In this document: positions 32,909 to 43,031 of the stretch, one piece after another
Numbering within the stretch: the stretch's first letter is position 1
How the letters are laid out: each line of letters starts with the position of its first letter
Source of the DNA: Malonomonas rubra DSM 5091
GTDB taxonomy: Bacteria > Desulfobacterota > Desulfuromonadia > Desulfuromonadales > Geopsychrobacteraceae
Assembly: GCF_900142125.1 (NCBI RefSeq)
Contig: NZ_FQZT01000015.1
Location: forward strand, 1-64,000
Direction of reading: 5' to 3'
Length of the DNA stretch: 64,000 bases
Position numbers and translations under genes: made by a program
The notes under the pieces: model-generated
Told to the model about the DNA's origin: nothing
The model's input: the letters and a program-made list of their open reading frames with translations, nothing else
Database searches by the model: none

Positions 32909-35110
32909 TCAGGCATACGGGAAGCGAGAAGGGCTGCGCGCCCGCAGAATTTTGGCGTAAGTGCTCTGATCGTAAGCGCTCGCCAGCGCCCGCAACACTG
33001 CCATGTCACGCAAAATGCCACCGGTCATCCGCCCGACTTTATCCTGCAGCACGTAACGTAAAAGCTTATCGCGCAGTTTATACTTATTTTTTCGAATCTT
33101 CTGATAAGACGCAACTGTCATCTTTTTCAGCAGGAAGGCTCTCGCTTTGGTCTCTCCTTTCAACATCGCCCGAGAGGCCAGAGTCAGCTTACGACTCACT
33201 CCTTCCGACAGTGCCAGATCGATGCTGGTCACCGGTTTTCGCGACGCATCACTACTGCTCCTGGAGATCGCTTTGCGCTGATGGATAGTCATCTTCTCGA
33301 CCTTTGACCAGTAGGGGAAGCAGCGCCGATATCGCCTGCTCCAACGCTGAGGTCGCTGGTGAATACTGATGTAGAATTCATGGAGCGAAACACCGACATC
33401 CCAGGCTTTTCTCACCCTGTTAGCCGCCAGGTCGAGGCCCTTCTCCAACGGCGTCAGCTTGGCTGCGGTCACCCCGCCGACAGTTGTTCCAGCAGGGATG
33501 AAAGCTCCTTTGCCAAAGCTGTGCGACATCTTCAAATGACGCCTGAGTGGAATTTCGTAGTGCGCTGCATTCTTCAGCTTGATCGCCGCGGACTTCTTGG
33601 GAAAAGCGTTCTTCGCCGAAGTGTAGATGTAGTCGCCGATGTTTGCGTTGCCCGCATGCATGCTTTCATGCACCAGAGTGACGATCGACTCGTGTGCCCT
33701 CGGTTTATCGAAACAATCATTCGACAACATGATGACATCTCGGTTTGCGTACCCTCCCAAGCCAACCTCTTCACTGTAACCGGAGCGATCGGTGCGAATC
33801 TTGTTATTACGATAAAGATAGGTCAGGCGAACAAGAGCCCTGGCATAATTTCTCTTTACTGTCGCCAGGTTGGCAGCACCAAAAATCTTCTTGATTTCCG
33901 TATCATGGCCGCCGAGGGATAGGGCCGTGAGGTGACCAGCCGTCAAACCGAACAGGGCCAGCAGTTTCATCCTTTCGGCACTATTGCGCGGCCCCACCTC
34001 AGTTTGCGAGGGATCCCCCAAACGCAGGACCTTGTAACTGTTATAAAGAGCTTCAGCCAGCAGAATATTCTGCTTGGTACTCGGCAGCTTGGCAAACTGA
34101 GCCGGACTTAAGGAACCGCGGGCCTTTTTCCTGACCTTTTTCTTCTGTGCCGGGCTTAACAACGCCATCGTCCGGCTAAGCAATCGCTTCAGGCCGGCAT
34201 GGTGAGCGGTCTGATTTCGGCCACCCAGCAGGGCAGCCAATTCAGACTTTTTTGGCAGACGACGCCTCTGAATCGTGCCACTCGGCGCCGAACGGGAGAT
34301 CTCGCGAAACGGCTGTAACTTTCCCGATTGTCCACCGCTCTGCTGCACCACATGAGTCAACTCGTGGGCCAACAGCTTTCTCCCCTGCGGTGAACCGGGC
34401 ACATACTGACCGGCACCGAAAACAACATCCCGTCCGACCGTGAACGCTTTCGCTTGGACCGAGCGTGCCAACGTCGAAGCCTGCCCTCCCTCATGCACCC
34501 GCACCGAAGAAAAATCGGCTCCGAAACGCGGCTCGAAAAAAGACCGTTCCGTCGCTGCTAGCGGCCGCCCACCCCCTCGCAGGCTGCTGACCTGGGAAGA
34601 AAATTGCGATGATGCAACGCCCCCGGCCGCACCTTTTGCCTGGGCTGCTTCCTCTTCCTCCTCCTGCCGCTGTAGTTTCGCCTGAGCCTCTTCCTCTTCT
34701 TCCTGCCGCAGCAAGCGCTGTGGCTGAACCGGTTCCTCCTCTTCCTCAATCTGTCGTTGCAATTTCGGCTGCAGCGCTTCCTCTTCCTCTTCCTCGATCT
34801 GCCGCTGCAATGGTTGAGCTTGAGCTGCCTCTTCTTCCTCTTCGGCCCTCTGCGCCCTCAACGGCGAAATTCCAGCAACAACCGGGGCTGCAACCTGTGA
34901 TGAATCGGGGGAGGCCATCACCCGATCGGCAACCCGATCCGCCTCCTGCTCATAGCGATCATTCGGCCGGCCGATCTTCAGCCTGGCCTGCGCCCCTGCT
35001 TTGTGCAGCAAACGACTGAGCTGCAGCGTCTCCATCGCCGGAGTTTTTCTGCGTCCTTCGACTCGGCGCTGAACCTTGGCTTCACCTGCTCTCTTCGCGT
35101 AAGTTTTCAT
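32909..35110 (-). CDS. eCIS cargo candidate: DUF4157 metallopeptidase with acidic repeat and second HExxH domain
   Basis: The 733-aa protein has a leader (residues 28-65: [34 protein letters not shown]), a Glu-rich repeat (about 88-160), a DUF4157 domain (about 180-260) with [23 protein letters not shown] and the zinc motif HELTHV (249-254), then a C-terminal part with a second zinc-type motif [11 protein letters not shown] (HESMH at 481-485). DUF4157 proteins are strongly linked to eCIS loci and thought to be toxins or cargo. It is the last gene of the operon. The C-terminus lacks motifs known to me beyond the HExxH block; two active sites in one protein are unusual. Confidence 0.82.
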   Translation of the reverse strand: MKTYAKRAGEAKVQRRVEGRRKTPAMETLQLSRLLHKAGAQARLKIGRPNDRYEQEADRVADRVMASPDSSQVAAPVVAGISPLRAQRAEEEEEAAQAQPLQRQIEEEEEEALQPKLQRQIEEEEEPVQPQRLLRQEEEEEAQAKLQRQEEEEEAAQAKGAAGGVASSQFSSQVSSLRGGGRPLAATERSFFEPRFGADFSSVRVHEGGQASTLARSVQAKAFTVGRDVVFGAGQYVPGSPQGRKLLAHELTHVVQQSGGQSGKLQPFREISRSAPSGTIQRRRLPKKSELAALLGGRNQTAHHAGLKRLLSRTMALLSPAQKKKVRKKARGSLSPAQFAKLPSTKQNILLAEALYNSYKVLRLGDPSQTEVGPRNSAERMKLLALFGLTAGHLTALSLGGHDTEIKKIFGAANLATVKRNYARALVRLTYLYRNNKIRTDRSGYSEEVGLGGYANRDVIMLSNDCFDKPRAHESIVTLVHESMHAGNANIGDYIYTSAKNAFPKKSAAIKLKNAAHYEIPLRRHLKMSHSFGKGAFIPAGTTVGGVTAAKLTPLEKGLDLAANRVRKAWDVGVSLHEFYISIHQRPQRWSRRYRRCFPYWSKVEKMTIHQRKAISRSSSDASRKPVTSIDLALSEGVSRKLTLASRAMLKGETKARAFLLKKMTVASYQKIRKNKYKLRDKLLRYVLQDKVGRMTGGILRDMAVLRALASAYDQSTYAKILRARSPSRFPYA
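34631..34849 (-). repeat. Glu-rich tandem repeat within the DUF4157 protein
   Basis: The stretch encodes five imperfect units of the form LQRQ(I)[10 protein letters not shown], each about 13-18 residues. Runs of five or six Glu alternate with Gln/Leu-rich linkers. At DNA level the unit is a CTTCCTCTTCC-type array (minus strand GAG/GAA), prone to slippage. Confidence 0.85.
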
Positions 35111-35135
35111 TACTCACCCCTCTTCCTATTTACAT

Positions 35136-37394
35136 TTAGCGCTCTGCTCTTGCCCGTACATCTCTTCGTCTCCATCGTCGCAACCAGCCAGCGACCTGGC
35201 GGACAAGCATATCGGAAACCCGCTCAAAAACGCGGACGACCGGTCTGCCCAAACGGCTGATGATCTGCCGCAAGCGCCCGGCCGCACCGCCGATTCCGAC
35301 AAAACGTGCAAGGAAACCGAGAATCAGCGGGATGGTTCTAGCCAGCGCTCGCTCACCGAAAGTTGCCGCGCGTCCGGCGGTCCCAGCAATGAGTCGCCAG
35401 ACAGAACCTGCAATATTTGCCACCAAGCCTCCGATCTGGCCGAGTCTGTCGACAAAGAAATTGACACTTCGGTAGATGGAGCGGATCGCGGCAATCACAG
35501 TCCCTGCCGGGTTGAAAAACTGTACTATGCGTGAAACTGCCGTTCGTATAATTCGGCTGATGAGAAAACTTCGCAGCGGTCCGAAAATCCGATCACGGAG
35601 ACGTGTCACCGCCAGCCTCAGGAGACCGAAAGCCCGCAGCGGTCCGAGGGCAAACAGTCGGCGCACGGCTGCAACCCGACGTTGCATAAAGGCCACCATG
35701 TGCCGGCCGAAACGCCGCAGCAAACGACCGCGGACACGACGACGGAAACTGATACCCAGCACCCGCTCGACCAGCGAGAAAATCCGGCTTAGGTTGAGGC
35801 GCTCGCTGAGCAAACCTGCCACCCGCAAAACACGAGCAACCAGAGCAGCCGATGAACGCCGCAGAAAACCGGTCAGACGCAGCGCCAGGCGACGCAGCCC
35901 CCGCCACGCAGAACGCACCAGGCTGGTGGCAAACGCGATCGGGTTACGGGCGAGGCGCAGGAATACTGAACGAACACGTTGCACAAGAGACAGCACGCGT
36001 GACCCAAATCCCATCACCGCTTCGACAATCAATTCCTGAATTTTATGGCCGACACTGATGGCAAAGAAAAGGATTCGCTGCACCGGAGAGTAAAAAATTG
36101 TGATGGTGCGAGCGATAAAATCTACCGGGTTGAGAATGTCCTGAATTGACAAGGTCGCCCAGAAAGTCCTGAAAGCGTTGCGCAGGCTGGCCCGGATACC
36201 AACAAACAGTATCCGGTGAAATTCGATCCAGGCAAAAGCACGCGCCAGTGCGCCCGACTCCTGAAGATCGCGGAACTTGGCCCGGCCACCCGGGACAAAC
36301 TCCAGCAGGCCACGGACCAGATTGACCGGTGAACGCTCGACGGCTTCACCGCTGATCGGGTTATGGCCGATCAGCATTGTTAACAGGAAGAACCCCGGTA
36401 TACGCTGGGCCATGGCTGCCAAGCGGTCACGGAGGAGCTGCTTGAGCAGATCGACCAGCTGATGGAACACCGCCCCGGCCAGGCTACGCACGTCAGCCAG
36501 CAGCAAGGCAAGGTGCCGGGCGAGCACCCGCAGGTTATAAGGCACCGCATCGAGCCGGAAGAAATCCATCTCGCTACGCGCACTGGAAATAGTTCGACGC
36601 AGTCGTGCTGCGGTCAGGTTGTGACGCAGCAATTCAGCGCGCAGGAAGATCAACGTACGCCCGACCAGCCCCTCTTGCGTTATTTTCCGGTAGAGGGCAC
36701 GGCCGTTTGCGACCAGTCCAAACAAAATACTGAGTAATTGATCCGCGGGTGGCGCGCGTGCGCCACCGGAAATCGGATCACTGCCAATAACTTGCGTCAG
36801 GAGAGTATAGCCCGGTACGCGCCGGGCAAGTGAACCCAACTGATCGCCGACGGAGCCTGCGAACCTTTGAACCTGCGTCCCCGGTGTTTGCAGGACCGTG
36901 ATCTGCGGGGTCTGTGCCCGGTCTCGCGCCGAAACAATTCCCTGGCGTGCAGTTGCCGGTTCGTCCCCCTGTGAAACCTGGTATTGCGAACGGCCACGGA
37001 TCACAACGCTTTTAGGGCGGAATTTGGCCTGCTTACTCCCCTTGGCTGGATCGATCCGACTGACATGTGGATACGGAATAGGCAATGGAACTGCCGGACT
37101 TTGGGGCGGCAGACGACTTACATCGGGAAAGGTCCATTGATTGGTTGCAGGAAGAGTATTGGCCGCAACGAAGACTGATGTTCGCATGACCCGCTCGCTC
37201 TTCTGTTCCGCTTCCTGCTCCTGCCGATCTTTCTGTTCTCCGCTTTTCAGTTTCGGCTGAACCTGCGCATTGCAGATAACACGACTGAGTTGAACGGTTG
37301 CAGCAGCGGGCGCACGGCTGGGGTGGGCGGATGCGGAAGCCTTGTTCCGTGCCGCAACGGTGGATTCTTTTTGTTTGGTTGCCGTTGCAAACAT
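35136..37394 (-). CDS. eCIS cargo candidate: Arg-rich protein with DUF4157-type leader but no zinc motif
   Basis: The 752-aa protein has an N-terminal block VQLSRVICNAQVQPKLKSG, DRQEQEAEQKSERVM (residues 34-70) that aligns with the leader of the DUF4157 protein. Two copies of an R-PG-LLT-IG-PISG motif stand 140 residues apart (191-210 and 331-350), and from about 450 on comes a very basic, Arg- and hydrophobic-rich helical region ending RRWRRRDVRARAER. There is no HELTH motif. It lies between the AAA+ ATPase and the DUF4157 gene, the usual place for eCIS effectors. The basic helices suggest membrane or nucleic-acid contact; function is unknown. Confidence 0.65.
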   Translation of the reverse strand: MFATATKQKESTVAARNKASASAHPSRAPAAATVQLSRVICNAQVQPKLKSGEQKDRQEQEAEQKSERVMRTSVFVAANTLPATNQWTFPDVSRLPPQSPAVPLPIPYPHVSRIDPAKGSKQAKFRPKSVVIRGRSQYQVSQGDEPATARQGIVSARDRAQTPQITVLQTPGTQVQRFAGSVGDQLGSLARRVPGYTLLTQVIGSDPISGGARAPPADQLLSILFGLVANGRALYRKITQEGLVGRTLIFLRAELLRHNLTAARLRRTISSARSEMDFFRLDAVPYNLRVLARHLALLLADVRSLAGAVFHQLVDLLKQLLRDRLAAMAQRIPGFFLLTMLIGHNPISGEAVERSPVNLVRGLLEFVPGGRAKFRDLQESGALARAFAWIEFHRILFVGIRASLRNAFRTFWATLSIQDILNPVDFIARTITIFYSPVQRILFFAISVGHKIQELIVEAVMGFGSRVLSLVQRVRSVFLRLARNPIAFATSLVRSAWRGLRRLALRLTGFLRRSSAALVARVLRVAGLLSERLNLSRIFSLVERVLGISFRRRVRGRLLRRFGRHMVAFMQRRVAAVRRLFALGPLRAFGLLRLAVTRLRDRIFGPLRSFLISRIIRTAVSRIVQFFNPAGTVIAAIRSIYRSVNFFVDRLGQIGGLVANIAGSVWRLIAGTAGRAATFGERALARTIPLILGFLARFVGIGGAAGRLRQIISRLGRPVVRVFERVSDMLVRQVAGWLRRWRRRDVRARAER

Positions 37395-37512
37395 ATTCCA
37401 CCTACCGTTTCAACCTGCCCCGCGACCTCTTCGGAGGTCGCTTCGGGAATCAGCAGAAACTCGCCCGTGATTCAACTCCAGTTGCGCCACAAAAGGGACG
37501 CGCTCCCAGCAG

Positions 37513-38862
37513 TTAAATCGTTTTCCCTTCTTTCTGAAACTCCTTCCTGATCCCTTCCTGCAAATCTCCATTGGAGATTGTGCGTTCCTCCCTTTCCAAC
37601 GCTCTCAACGTGGCATAGCGCACCACGTTCATAATCGATCCACCGGAGAGCTCGTAGCGCCCGGCGATCTCTTTCAGGTCGACCTTCTCCGCCAGATCGG
37701 TCTTTTCCGAGAACGCCGAGCGCCACAATTGCAGCCGCTCACGGGCATCCGGCATTGGGAAGTGGATGATCGACTGGAAACGGCGGACAAAGGCGTCATC
37801 CAGGTTGGCGCGCATGTTCGAGGCCAGGATCACCACCCCAGGATAATCCTCGACCCGCTGCAGCAGATAGGAGACTTCCTGATTGGCGAAGCGGTCATGG
37901 GAGCTGCTGATTTTTGTCCGTTTGCCGAACAGGGCATCCGCTTCGTCAAAGAACAGAATCCAGTCACGCAGCTCCGCCTTCTGGAAAATCTTTTCCAGGT
38001 TCTTTTCCGTCTCGCCGATGTACTTGGAGATCACCGCGGACAGATCAATGCGGTAGACATCCCGCTCGAAGCTTTTCCCCAGCAGACTGGCTGTCAGGGT
38101 TTTGCCGGTGCCGGGTGGGCCGTAAAACAGACTGCGATAGCCCGGCTTGAGTTTTTTCGCCAAACCAAGTTCGTACAGCAGGGTATCGCCATGGGCCAGC
38201 CAGGATTTTATCTCCAGGACATCCTCAAAAGTTTCCGGGTCAAGAACCAGGTCATCCCACTCCATTTCAGTCGTTATCCGCTTGGCGGGAAAATCGGCGC
38301 CAAACATGGGGCGTCCAACCTTGCCGGTGGTCACCAGCTCGATGATCTCGCGGTTTACACTCAGAATCCCGTTGAGGTGCGGTTCTCCCGGCTGCATCTT
38401 TTCCAGAGTGATAATGCCGTGTTCGGAAAAAACATGATCTGCATCGAACAGATAGTGGAATGAAAACCGCCGGGCCAGATCGTTGCCGGCCAACAGGAAG
38501 AGAGCTGTTTCCGCGCTCGGCAGGAACCCGCCGAAAGAAGCACTGCTGCGCCCACCGAACTCGGTAAAGTCGCGATTGCTGACCGAGTTCTTGGTAAAAA
38601 GGACATCGAGCAGTTGCGGCCGGACATGCGGGGTCAAAGCCAGGATCAAGACCAGGCGCTCAGCTTCGGTGAGCTGGTAATGCTGGATAAAACGCGCGAA
38701 GCTGGATTGATCATTCAAGGCCGGGGCCGATATTTCGAACACGTCCCGGTAGTCGCAGTCTTCCTCGAAATGCAACTTGATACGGGTATCAAGTACCCGG
38801 AACAGCCAGTCGAGCTCATCGTTCAGAGCGGTGGCATTCTGTAAAAAAGGGTCCGCTTTCAT
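37513..38862 (-). CDS. eCIS AAA+ ATPase (Pvc15/Afp15-type)
   Basis: The 449-aa protein has an N-terminal region of eCIS type and an AAA+ core: Walker A GPPGTGKT (248-255), Walker B WILFFDEADALFG (301-313), sensor VILASNMRANLDDAFVRRF and the Arg finger region. This is a hallmark gene of the Pvc15 class, required for assembly or cargo loading in PVC/Afp. The start is an ATG at 38862, three bases after the stop of the tape-measure gene. It is followed by a 118-bp gap, then the two cargo candidates. Confidence 0.88.
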   Translation of the reverse strand: MKADPFLQNATALNDELDWLFRVLDTRIKLHFEEDCDYRDVFEISAPALNDQSSFARFIQHYQLTEAERLVLILALTPHVRPQLLDVLFTKNSVSNRDFTEFGGRSSASFGGFLPSAETALFLLAGNDLARRFSFHYLFDADHVFSEHGIITLEKMQPGEPHLNGILSVNREIIELVTTGKVGRPMFGADFPAKRITTEMEWDDLVLDPETFEDVLEIKSWLAHGDTLLYELGLAKKLKPGYRSLFYGPPGTGKTLTASLLGKSFERDVYRIDLSAVISKYIGETEKNLEKIFQKAELRDWILFFDEADALFGKRTKISSSHDRFANQEVSYLLQRVEDYPGVVILASNMRANLDDAFVRRFQSIIHFPMPDARERLQLWRSAFSEKTDLAEKVDLKEIAGRYELSGGSIMNVVRYATLRALEREERTISNGDLQEGIRKEFQKEGKTI

Positions 38863-38865
38863 TGC

Positions 38866-40365
38866 TCACCATTCAACTATCAAAGGTCTTTGCATCCATG
38901 AAAAACGAATCATGCCGAGGCCCCAGGGCAACTGCTCCAACAGGATATCCTGAGGTTTGCGCTCGACCTGCAACAGCCAGCCTTCTCCCTGCTCTCGCAG
39001 GATGCCATCACGCTGGAGAAAACCGCTGCGCACTCCATTTACCGAGGTGTTTTTCAACACTGCCCATTGCGCAATGACCGCTTTGAGCAGATTTTCGCTT
39101 TCCTGCACCCACTGCTGGTTCGGCCGCAACCGCCGTGGCACTGGAGCATTTGCTGGAAGGCCACAGAGCAGCTTGTTCAAAAACAGCAGGTTCTCCTGCC
39201 CTGCCGGTCTCCCGGTGACCAACTGTTGCAACAGCAGAACCGACTCCACTTTTGGCTTCTTAGAGCCGTCTATCAACTTCTCGAGCAAATCGAGTTTTCG
39301 CAGGATTTCTGCCAGATGCGGCCAGAGCAGCACCAGTCCGGCATTCGCGACAGCGATATCTATTTCTCCTGCCACAGAACCTTTGCTGTCACTTTCTGCT
39401 CCCGGCTCTATCTCTTTTTCCCGCTGGTCCCGATCTAACTCCTGCTGACCGGAAAAAGCATCCGGCTGACGTAACATGTCTGCCAACAGGGCCAGGGTTG
39501 CGGGCATCAGTTTCAGCCCGGAAACGGTGCCATCAACCTCCTTCGCCAACTCGCGAGGCGAGACTCCGCTGATCCGCTCCAGGGAGGTGAAAAACTGACG
39601 CGCCAGCAAGTTCGGTCGCTCAAGCCACTGTTGGTTGTCGACAGCGATCATGCCGTAGATCAGCTTGAAACCAAGAGCCCGAGCTTGCTGGCCGCCGCCC
39701 CGACGCGCCAGCAGAAGACTCGCGACTTTACGCAGGTCAAAAAGCAGAGCGCCCATCTCCGCCGGCAGCAGCCGCGACAGGGTCAACTTGTGGCTGCGGT
39801 TGGAAAACTGCTCGACCAGCCGAACCAGGCAGTCCGGCTCGCTGATCGCCTGTCGCAAAAGCCGGCCGGCCGCATCCGGTGCCCTCAGCAAGAAAGCCTG
39901 GTAAAGTTGATCGAGTTGCCCGGAAGCCTCCCGCTGCAACCACCAGGGAAAATGTCCACTCTGAAGGAACTGTTCAAACAATTCTTCCAGGGAAGCGGCG
40001 TCGAGGTGGGAAGCAGGGTTCTGTTTGTCAGAAAGGCGCGGTTTCCGCGTTGCTAGAGTTGCAAGTCCTGGCGATTTTTCGTTATGCGGCAACTGGCCGA
40101 GGTGAGGCTGCAACGCTTCCCGCACCTTCTGCCTGACAAGCTGCGCCAAGTCATGCTCCAGATCGCTCCGCCTCAGTCGGCCTAAATCGATCTGCAATTG
40201 TTCAAGCCGCAGGTTCTGGCCACCCGCCAGTTCATCGAAAACCTGCTCCAACTCGGTCAAAATGACCTGCCTGTTTAACTCGGGCAAACGCTCCATCCAA
40301 AAGCGCGCATCATCCTGCGAAGCAAATTTAAGTTCCAGAATCTGTCGCTGGATCAGGTGCTCCAT
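38866..40365 (-). CDS. Contractile injection system tape-measure protein (Pvc14/Afp14-type)
   Basis: The 499-aa protein begins MEHLIQRQILELKFASQDDA, then WMERLPELNRQVILTELEQVFDELAG and LEQLQIDLGRLRRSDLEHDL, the N-terminal block of the eCIS tape-measure family that precedes the AAA+ ATPase. The middle is Leu/Gln-rich and helical, consistent with a protein that sets tube length. The start follows GTAGGAGC. The gene order with the ATPase on its 3' side is the usual one. Confidence 0.75.
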   Translation of the reverse strand: MEHLIQRQILELKFASQDDARFWMERLPELNRQVILTELEQVFDELAGGQNLRLEQLQIDLGRLRRSDLEHDLAQLVRQKVREALQPHLGQLPHNEKSPGLATLATRKPRLSDKQNPASHLDAASLEELFEQFLQSGHFPWWLQREASGQLDQLYQAFLLRAPDAAGRLLRQAISEPDCLVRLVEQFSNRSHKLTLSRLLPAEMGALLFDLRKVASLLLARRGGGQQARALGFKLIYGMIAVDNQQWLERPNLLARQFFTSLERISGVSPRELAKEVDGTVSGLKLMPATLALLADMLRQPDAFSGQQELDRDQREKEIEPGAESDSKGSVAGEIDIAVANAGLVLLWPHLAEILRKLDLLEKLIDGSKKPKVESVLLLQQLVTGRPAGQENLLFLNKLLCGLPANAPVPRRLRPNQQWVQESENLLKAVIAQWAVLKNTSVNGVRSGFLQRDGILREQGEGWLLQVERKPQDILLEQLPWGLGMIRFSWMQRPLIVEW

Positions 40366-40372
40366 AACGCTC

Positions 40373-43027
40373 CTACTTCATAATCATCCTGTCGAGCATA
40401 CTGGCCATGTTGGTCTTTGTTCCTGCTCCGCTCTGAATCTCAACCATGCTGGCCGACAGGGATGCCTTTTCCGCCGCGCTCATCCGGGCGCTGGCACTGA
40501 TCGCCATTTCGACGAATTTCTCCTCTTCCGAACCGGGCAGGATATCTGAATCTTTGCTGCCGATCTCGTTGACCGCCTCTTTGATAATGCCACCGGTGAC
40601 GGTTTCTACATCTTTACGCATCGCCTCTTCTGCAGCTGTCAGAGTTCCCTCTGCGGCCTTTTCGTCGACATAATCCAGATATTTTTCTGCCGCTGCGAGC
40701 ATCTCGGCACGCGCCCCCAAGGCCTCCTCCAAGTAAGTTTCTTCGACCACACCGGCCGGAGATACTTTAGCAGTCAGGATCTGGTCGGCGATCGTTTCCT
40801 GGGTTCGCAGCCGCCAGTTGAAGGTTTCTACCGTCGCCTTCACCTCGTTGAACTGATCCGTCAACAGAGTCAGGTCATCACGCTGCACCATAAAATCATT
40901 GAGCAGAGTCCAGTTCGGTTCACTCTCTTCCGCCACTTGTTCCTCCGCTTCATCCAGCTTCGGCTGATCAACATGCCAGTACGGCAGGCAGAAATCAGCG
41001 ACCACCTTTTTACTGGCGCCAGAATAAACCAGGATAAAAGTGCCCCCTTTCGGCGCACCGGCCAGGTGTTCCATTGCCGGTGCCTCCTTGAGGAACTGGG
41101 CGAACTTCGACAGTTCTTCAGCCTCTTCCGCCCGTTTCAGCAAAATCCCCTCGATCCAGCCAAGCCACTTGAACTTGGTATCATTGATTAATCCCTCGAA
41201 GGGGGTGAAAGAAGAGGCATAGGTCACACCACGCACATTTTTATTGATGGCTGCAGCCTTTTGCACTGCGCCGGAATAATGCAACTTGAAGTCGTTCAGT
41301 TTGAACTGGCTGAAATCGACCTTCAAGTCGTTACGGACCTGATCGAGCGACTGCTTCAACTCATCGGCCCCTGCTCCGATTGCCTTGTTATAGGAAAGGG
41401 TGTCGGCATGAACATCAGTTTCCGGTAATTTTTCCGAGTCCTCGACCGTAGCCTGGACCTTCTCGGTAAAATCGCGGATATTTTTGACATTTTCCAGCAG
41501 ATCCAGGCGATGGAAACGATGCAGTGCCTTCAGCTCGCGGAGAGGAGCGAGCGGCCTTGGCTTGAAAGGGATCAACGCGGTCTCAACTTGCAAAGGCAGA
41601 ACCTGAATCGGCAGATTGTAATCTTCGATCTGCTGCTTCAACGCGGCTTCAGCCTCTTCCACATCCCTTCCCAGGTGGCCTTCCACCCGGAAGAAATCGT
41701 AGCAATCAAAATCATAATTGAGCGGTTGTTTGGCCGCGGCACTGCCACCGAGAGTTTCGGCGTAATAGCCGTAAATCTCGCGCTGCAGCCCACGCTGGCT
41801 CAGTTCGAAACTCCAGTTGCCGTTCAGCGGGCGCAGCTTGTCCGGCTTATAGTAGTAGGGGATAGCCCGCTCGCCCAGCCCGGCGGAAGAGAGCAATGTC
41901 GGGGTAAACTTCAATTTCTCCGTGACCGCCGGCATCTCGAACAGGCGGATCATCCGGTCGAGTCGCTGATGCAAAAAACGGATGCGAGCCAGGGCCCGGT
42001 CCTTGCGATTGAGCTGTGGCGATTCATAAAAACCGTGGCGAACCTCCGAATAGTCACCGACTCCGCCGAGCAGCACATGCTTGGGGAACAGCTCGACCGG
42101 CGGCATGCAGATGAAATTATCCTCGAACAGCGCTTCTTTGAATTCACTGTAAGCGAGACTCAAATCGCGGAGAAAATCGTACAGGTACTGCACCCCGAAC
42201 AGACTGTTCTGCACATGGTTCTGCAACGTCTCCAGTTTTTCTGCCCAAGCAAGCGTGGGGTTGGTTTTACCGTAAAGGTCACTGACCAGCATGCTGATCT
42301 GCTTTTGCCAGGTTTTCTGCAACCGCTCTTTCAGTTCGGGGATCGTTTGCAGGATGACATTGCGATAGGTGTTGCCAAGGTCGGTGTAATCGTCGATGTT
42401 GTCCGGCTCGAGAATTGGCCGGGTCATCACATAGCTCTCCAACAGCGGGTAACGCCGCCCGAGCAACGCCTCCGAACCAAGCAGCAACGGAGCGTTTTCG
42501 GCATCAACCAGCAACAGTTTCAGGTTGTTGCGCGCTTCTTTCCCCTTGTTATCGCAACCACTGCCGGTGCACAGGTCGGGATCGTAAAAGTAGCTCTCCA
42601 GGTAAAGCACCGCCACCATGTTGCTCAGCTGCCGCCCGGTCGTGGCAGTGAAACTACTCAATGCCGTACCACCTTTTGCCACCAACTCGTAGAGCGGCAT
42701 GGTGATGTCATCGACCATGAAATGGGGGTAAAGAGCATCCTGATCAGTGAAGCTTTTAAACTGGCCGAAAGAGAGCGGCTCTTCGACATTCATCAGGTCG
42801 CCATCGGTGGTCAGTGCCGTTCCCGGGCTCAAACTCACCGCCGTCGCGATCATCTTGAGCTGCAATCCGCAGACGATGCCGACCCCGTGCAGCCGGGCCC
42901 GCGTCAACCGCTGCTGCCGATCGAGATAGCCGACCACTTGATTAAGCTGTTCAGCGGTCAGAACCTGGTTCTCTTCGAAGACCGTGTGTTCGGTCACCTG
43001 CGTGGAAAGCCTGTTTGCATCTGCCAT
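40373..43027 (-). CDS. Large eCIS-conserved protein, probably baseplate/fibre-associated
   Basis: The 884-aa protein has a conserved N-terminal block (EENQVLTAEQLNQVVGYLDRQQRLTRARLHGVGIVCGL, about residues 20-57) and a long mixed body; the C-terminal 200 residues are helical and Ala/Glu-rich. Proteins with this N-terminal block occur in eCIS loci between the Pvc12-like and tape-measure genes. The position would fit a fibre, baseplate or tail-cap role, but no domain is recognised. The start at 43027 (MADANRLS) is five bases from the stop of the upstream gene. Confidence 0.55.
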   Translation of the reverse strand: MADANRLSTQVTEHTVFEENQVLTAEQLNQVVGYLDRQQRLTRARLHGVGIVCGLQLKMIATAVSLSPGTALTTDGDLMNVEEPLSFGQFKSFTDQDALYPHFMVDDITMPLYELVAKGGTALSSFTATTGRQLSNMVAVLYLESYFYDPDLCTGSGCDNKGKEARNNLKLLLVDAENAPLLLGSEALLGRRYPLLESYVMTRPILEPDNIDDYTDLGNTYRNVILQTIPELKERLQKTWQKQISMLVSDLYGKTNPTLAWAEKLETLQNHVQNSLFGVQYLYDFLRDLSLAYSEFKEALFEDNFICMPPVELFPKHVLLGGVGDYSEVRHGFYESPQLNRKDRALARIRFLHQRLDRMIRLFEMPAVTEKLKFTPTLLSSAGLGERAIPYYYKPDKLRPLNGNWSFELSQRGLQREIYGYYAETLGGSAAAKQPLNYDFDCYDFFRVEGHLGRDVEEAEAALKQQIEDYNLPIQVLPLQVETALIPFKPRPLAPLRELKALHRFHRLDLLENVKNIRDFTEKVQATVEDSEKLPETDVHADTLSYNKAIGAGADELKQSLDQVRNDLKVDFSQFKLNDFKLHYSGAVQKAAAINKNVRGVTYASSFTPFEGLINDTKFKWLGWIEGILLKRAEEAEELSKFAQFLKEAPAMEHLAGAPKGGTFILVYSGASKKVVADFCLPYWHVDQPKLDEAEEQVAEESEPNWTLLNDFMVQRDDLTLLTDQFNEVKATVETFNWRLRTQETIADQILTAKVSPAGVVEETYLEEALGARAEMLAAAEKYLDYVDEKAAEGTLTAAEEAMRKDVETVTGGIIKEAVNEIGSKDSDILPGSEEEKFVEMAISASARMSAAEKASLSASMVEIQSGAGTKTNMASMLDRMIMK

Positions 43028-43031
43028 AACG

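Noticed and set aside
34631-34849. CRISPR or DNA-level satellite array
   Set aside because: The periodicity is that of Glu-rich codons in one open reading frame, with variable unit length and no spacers.
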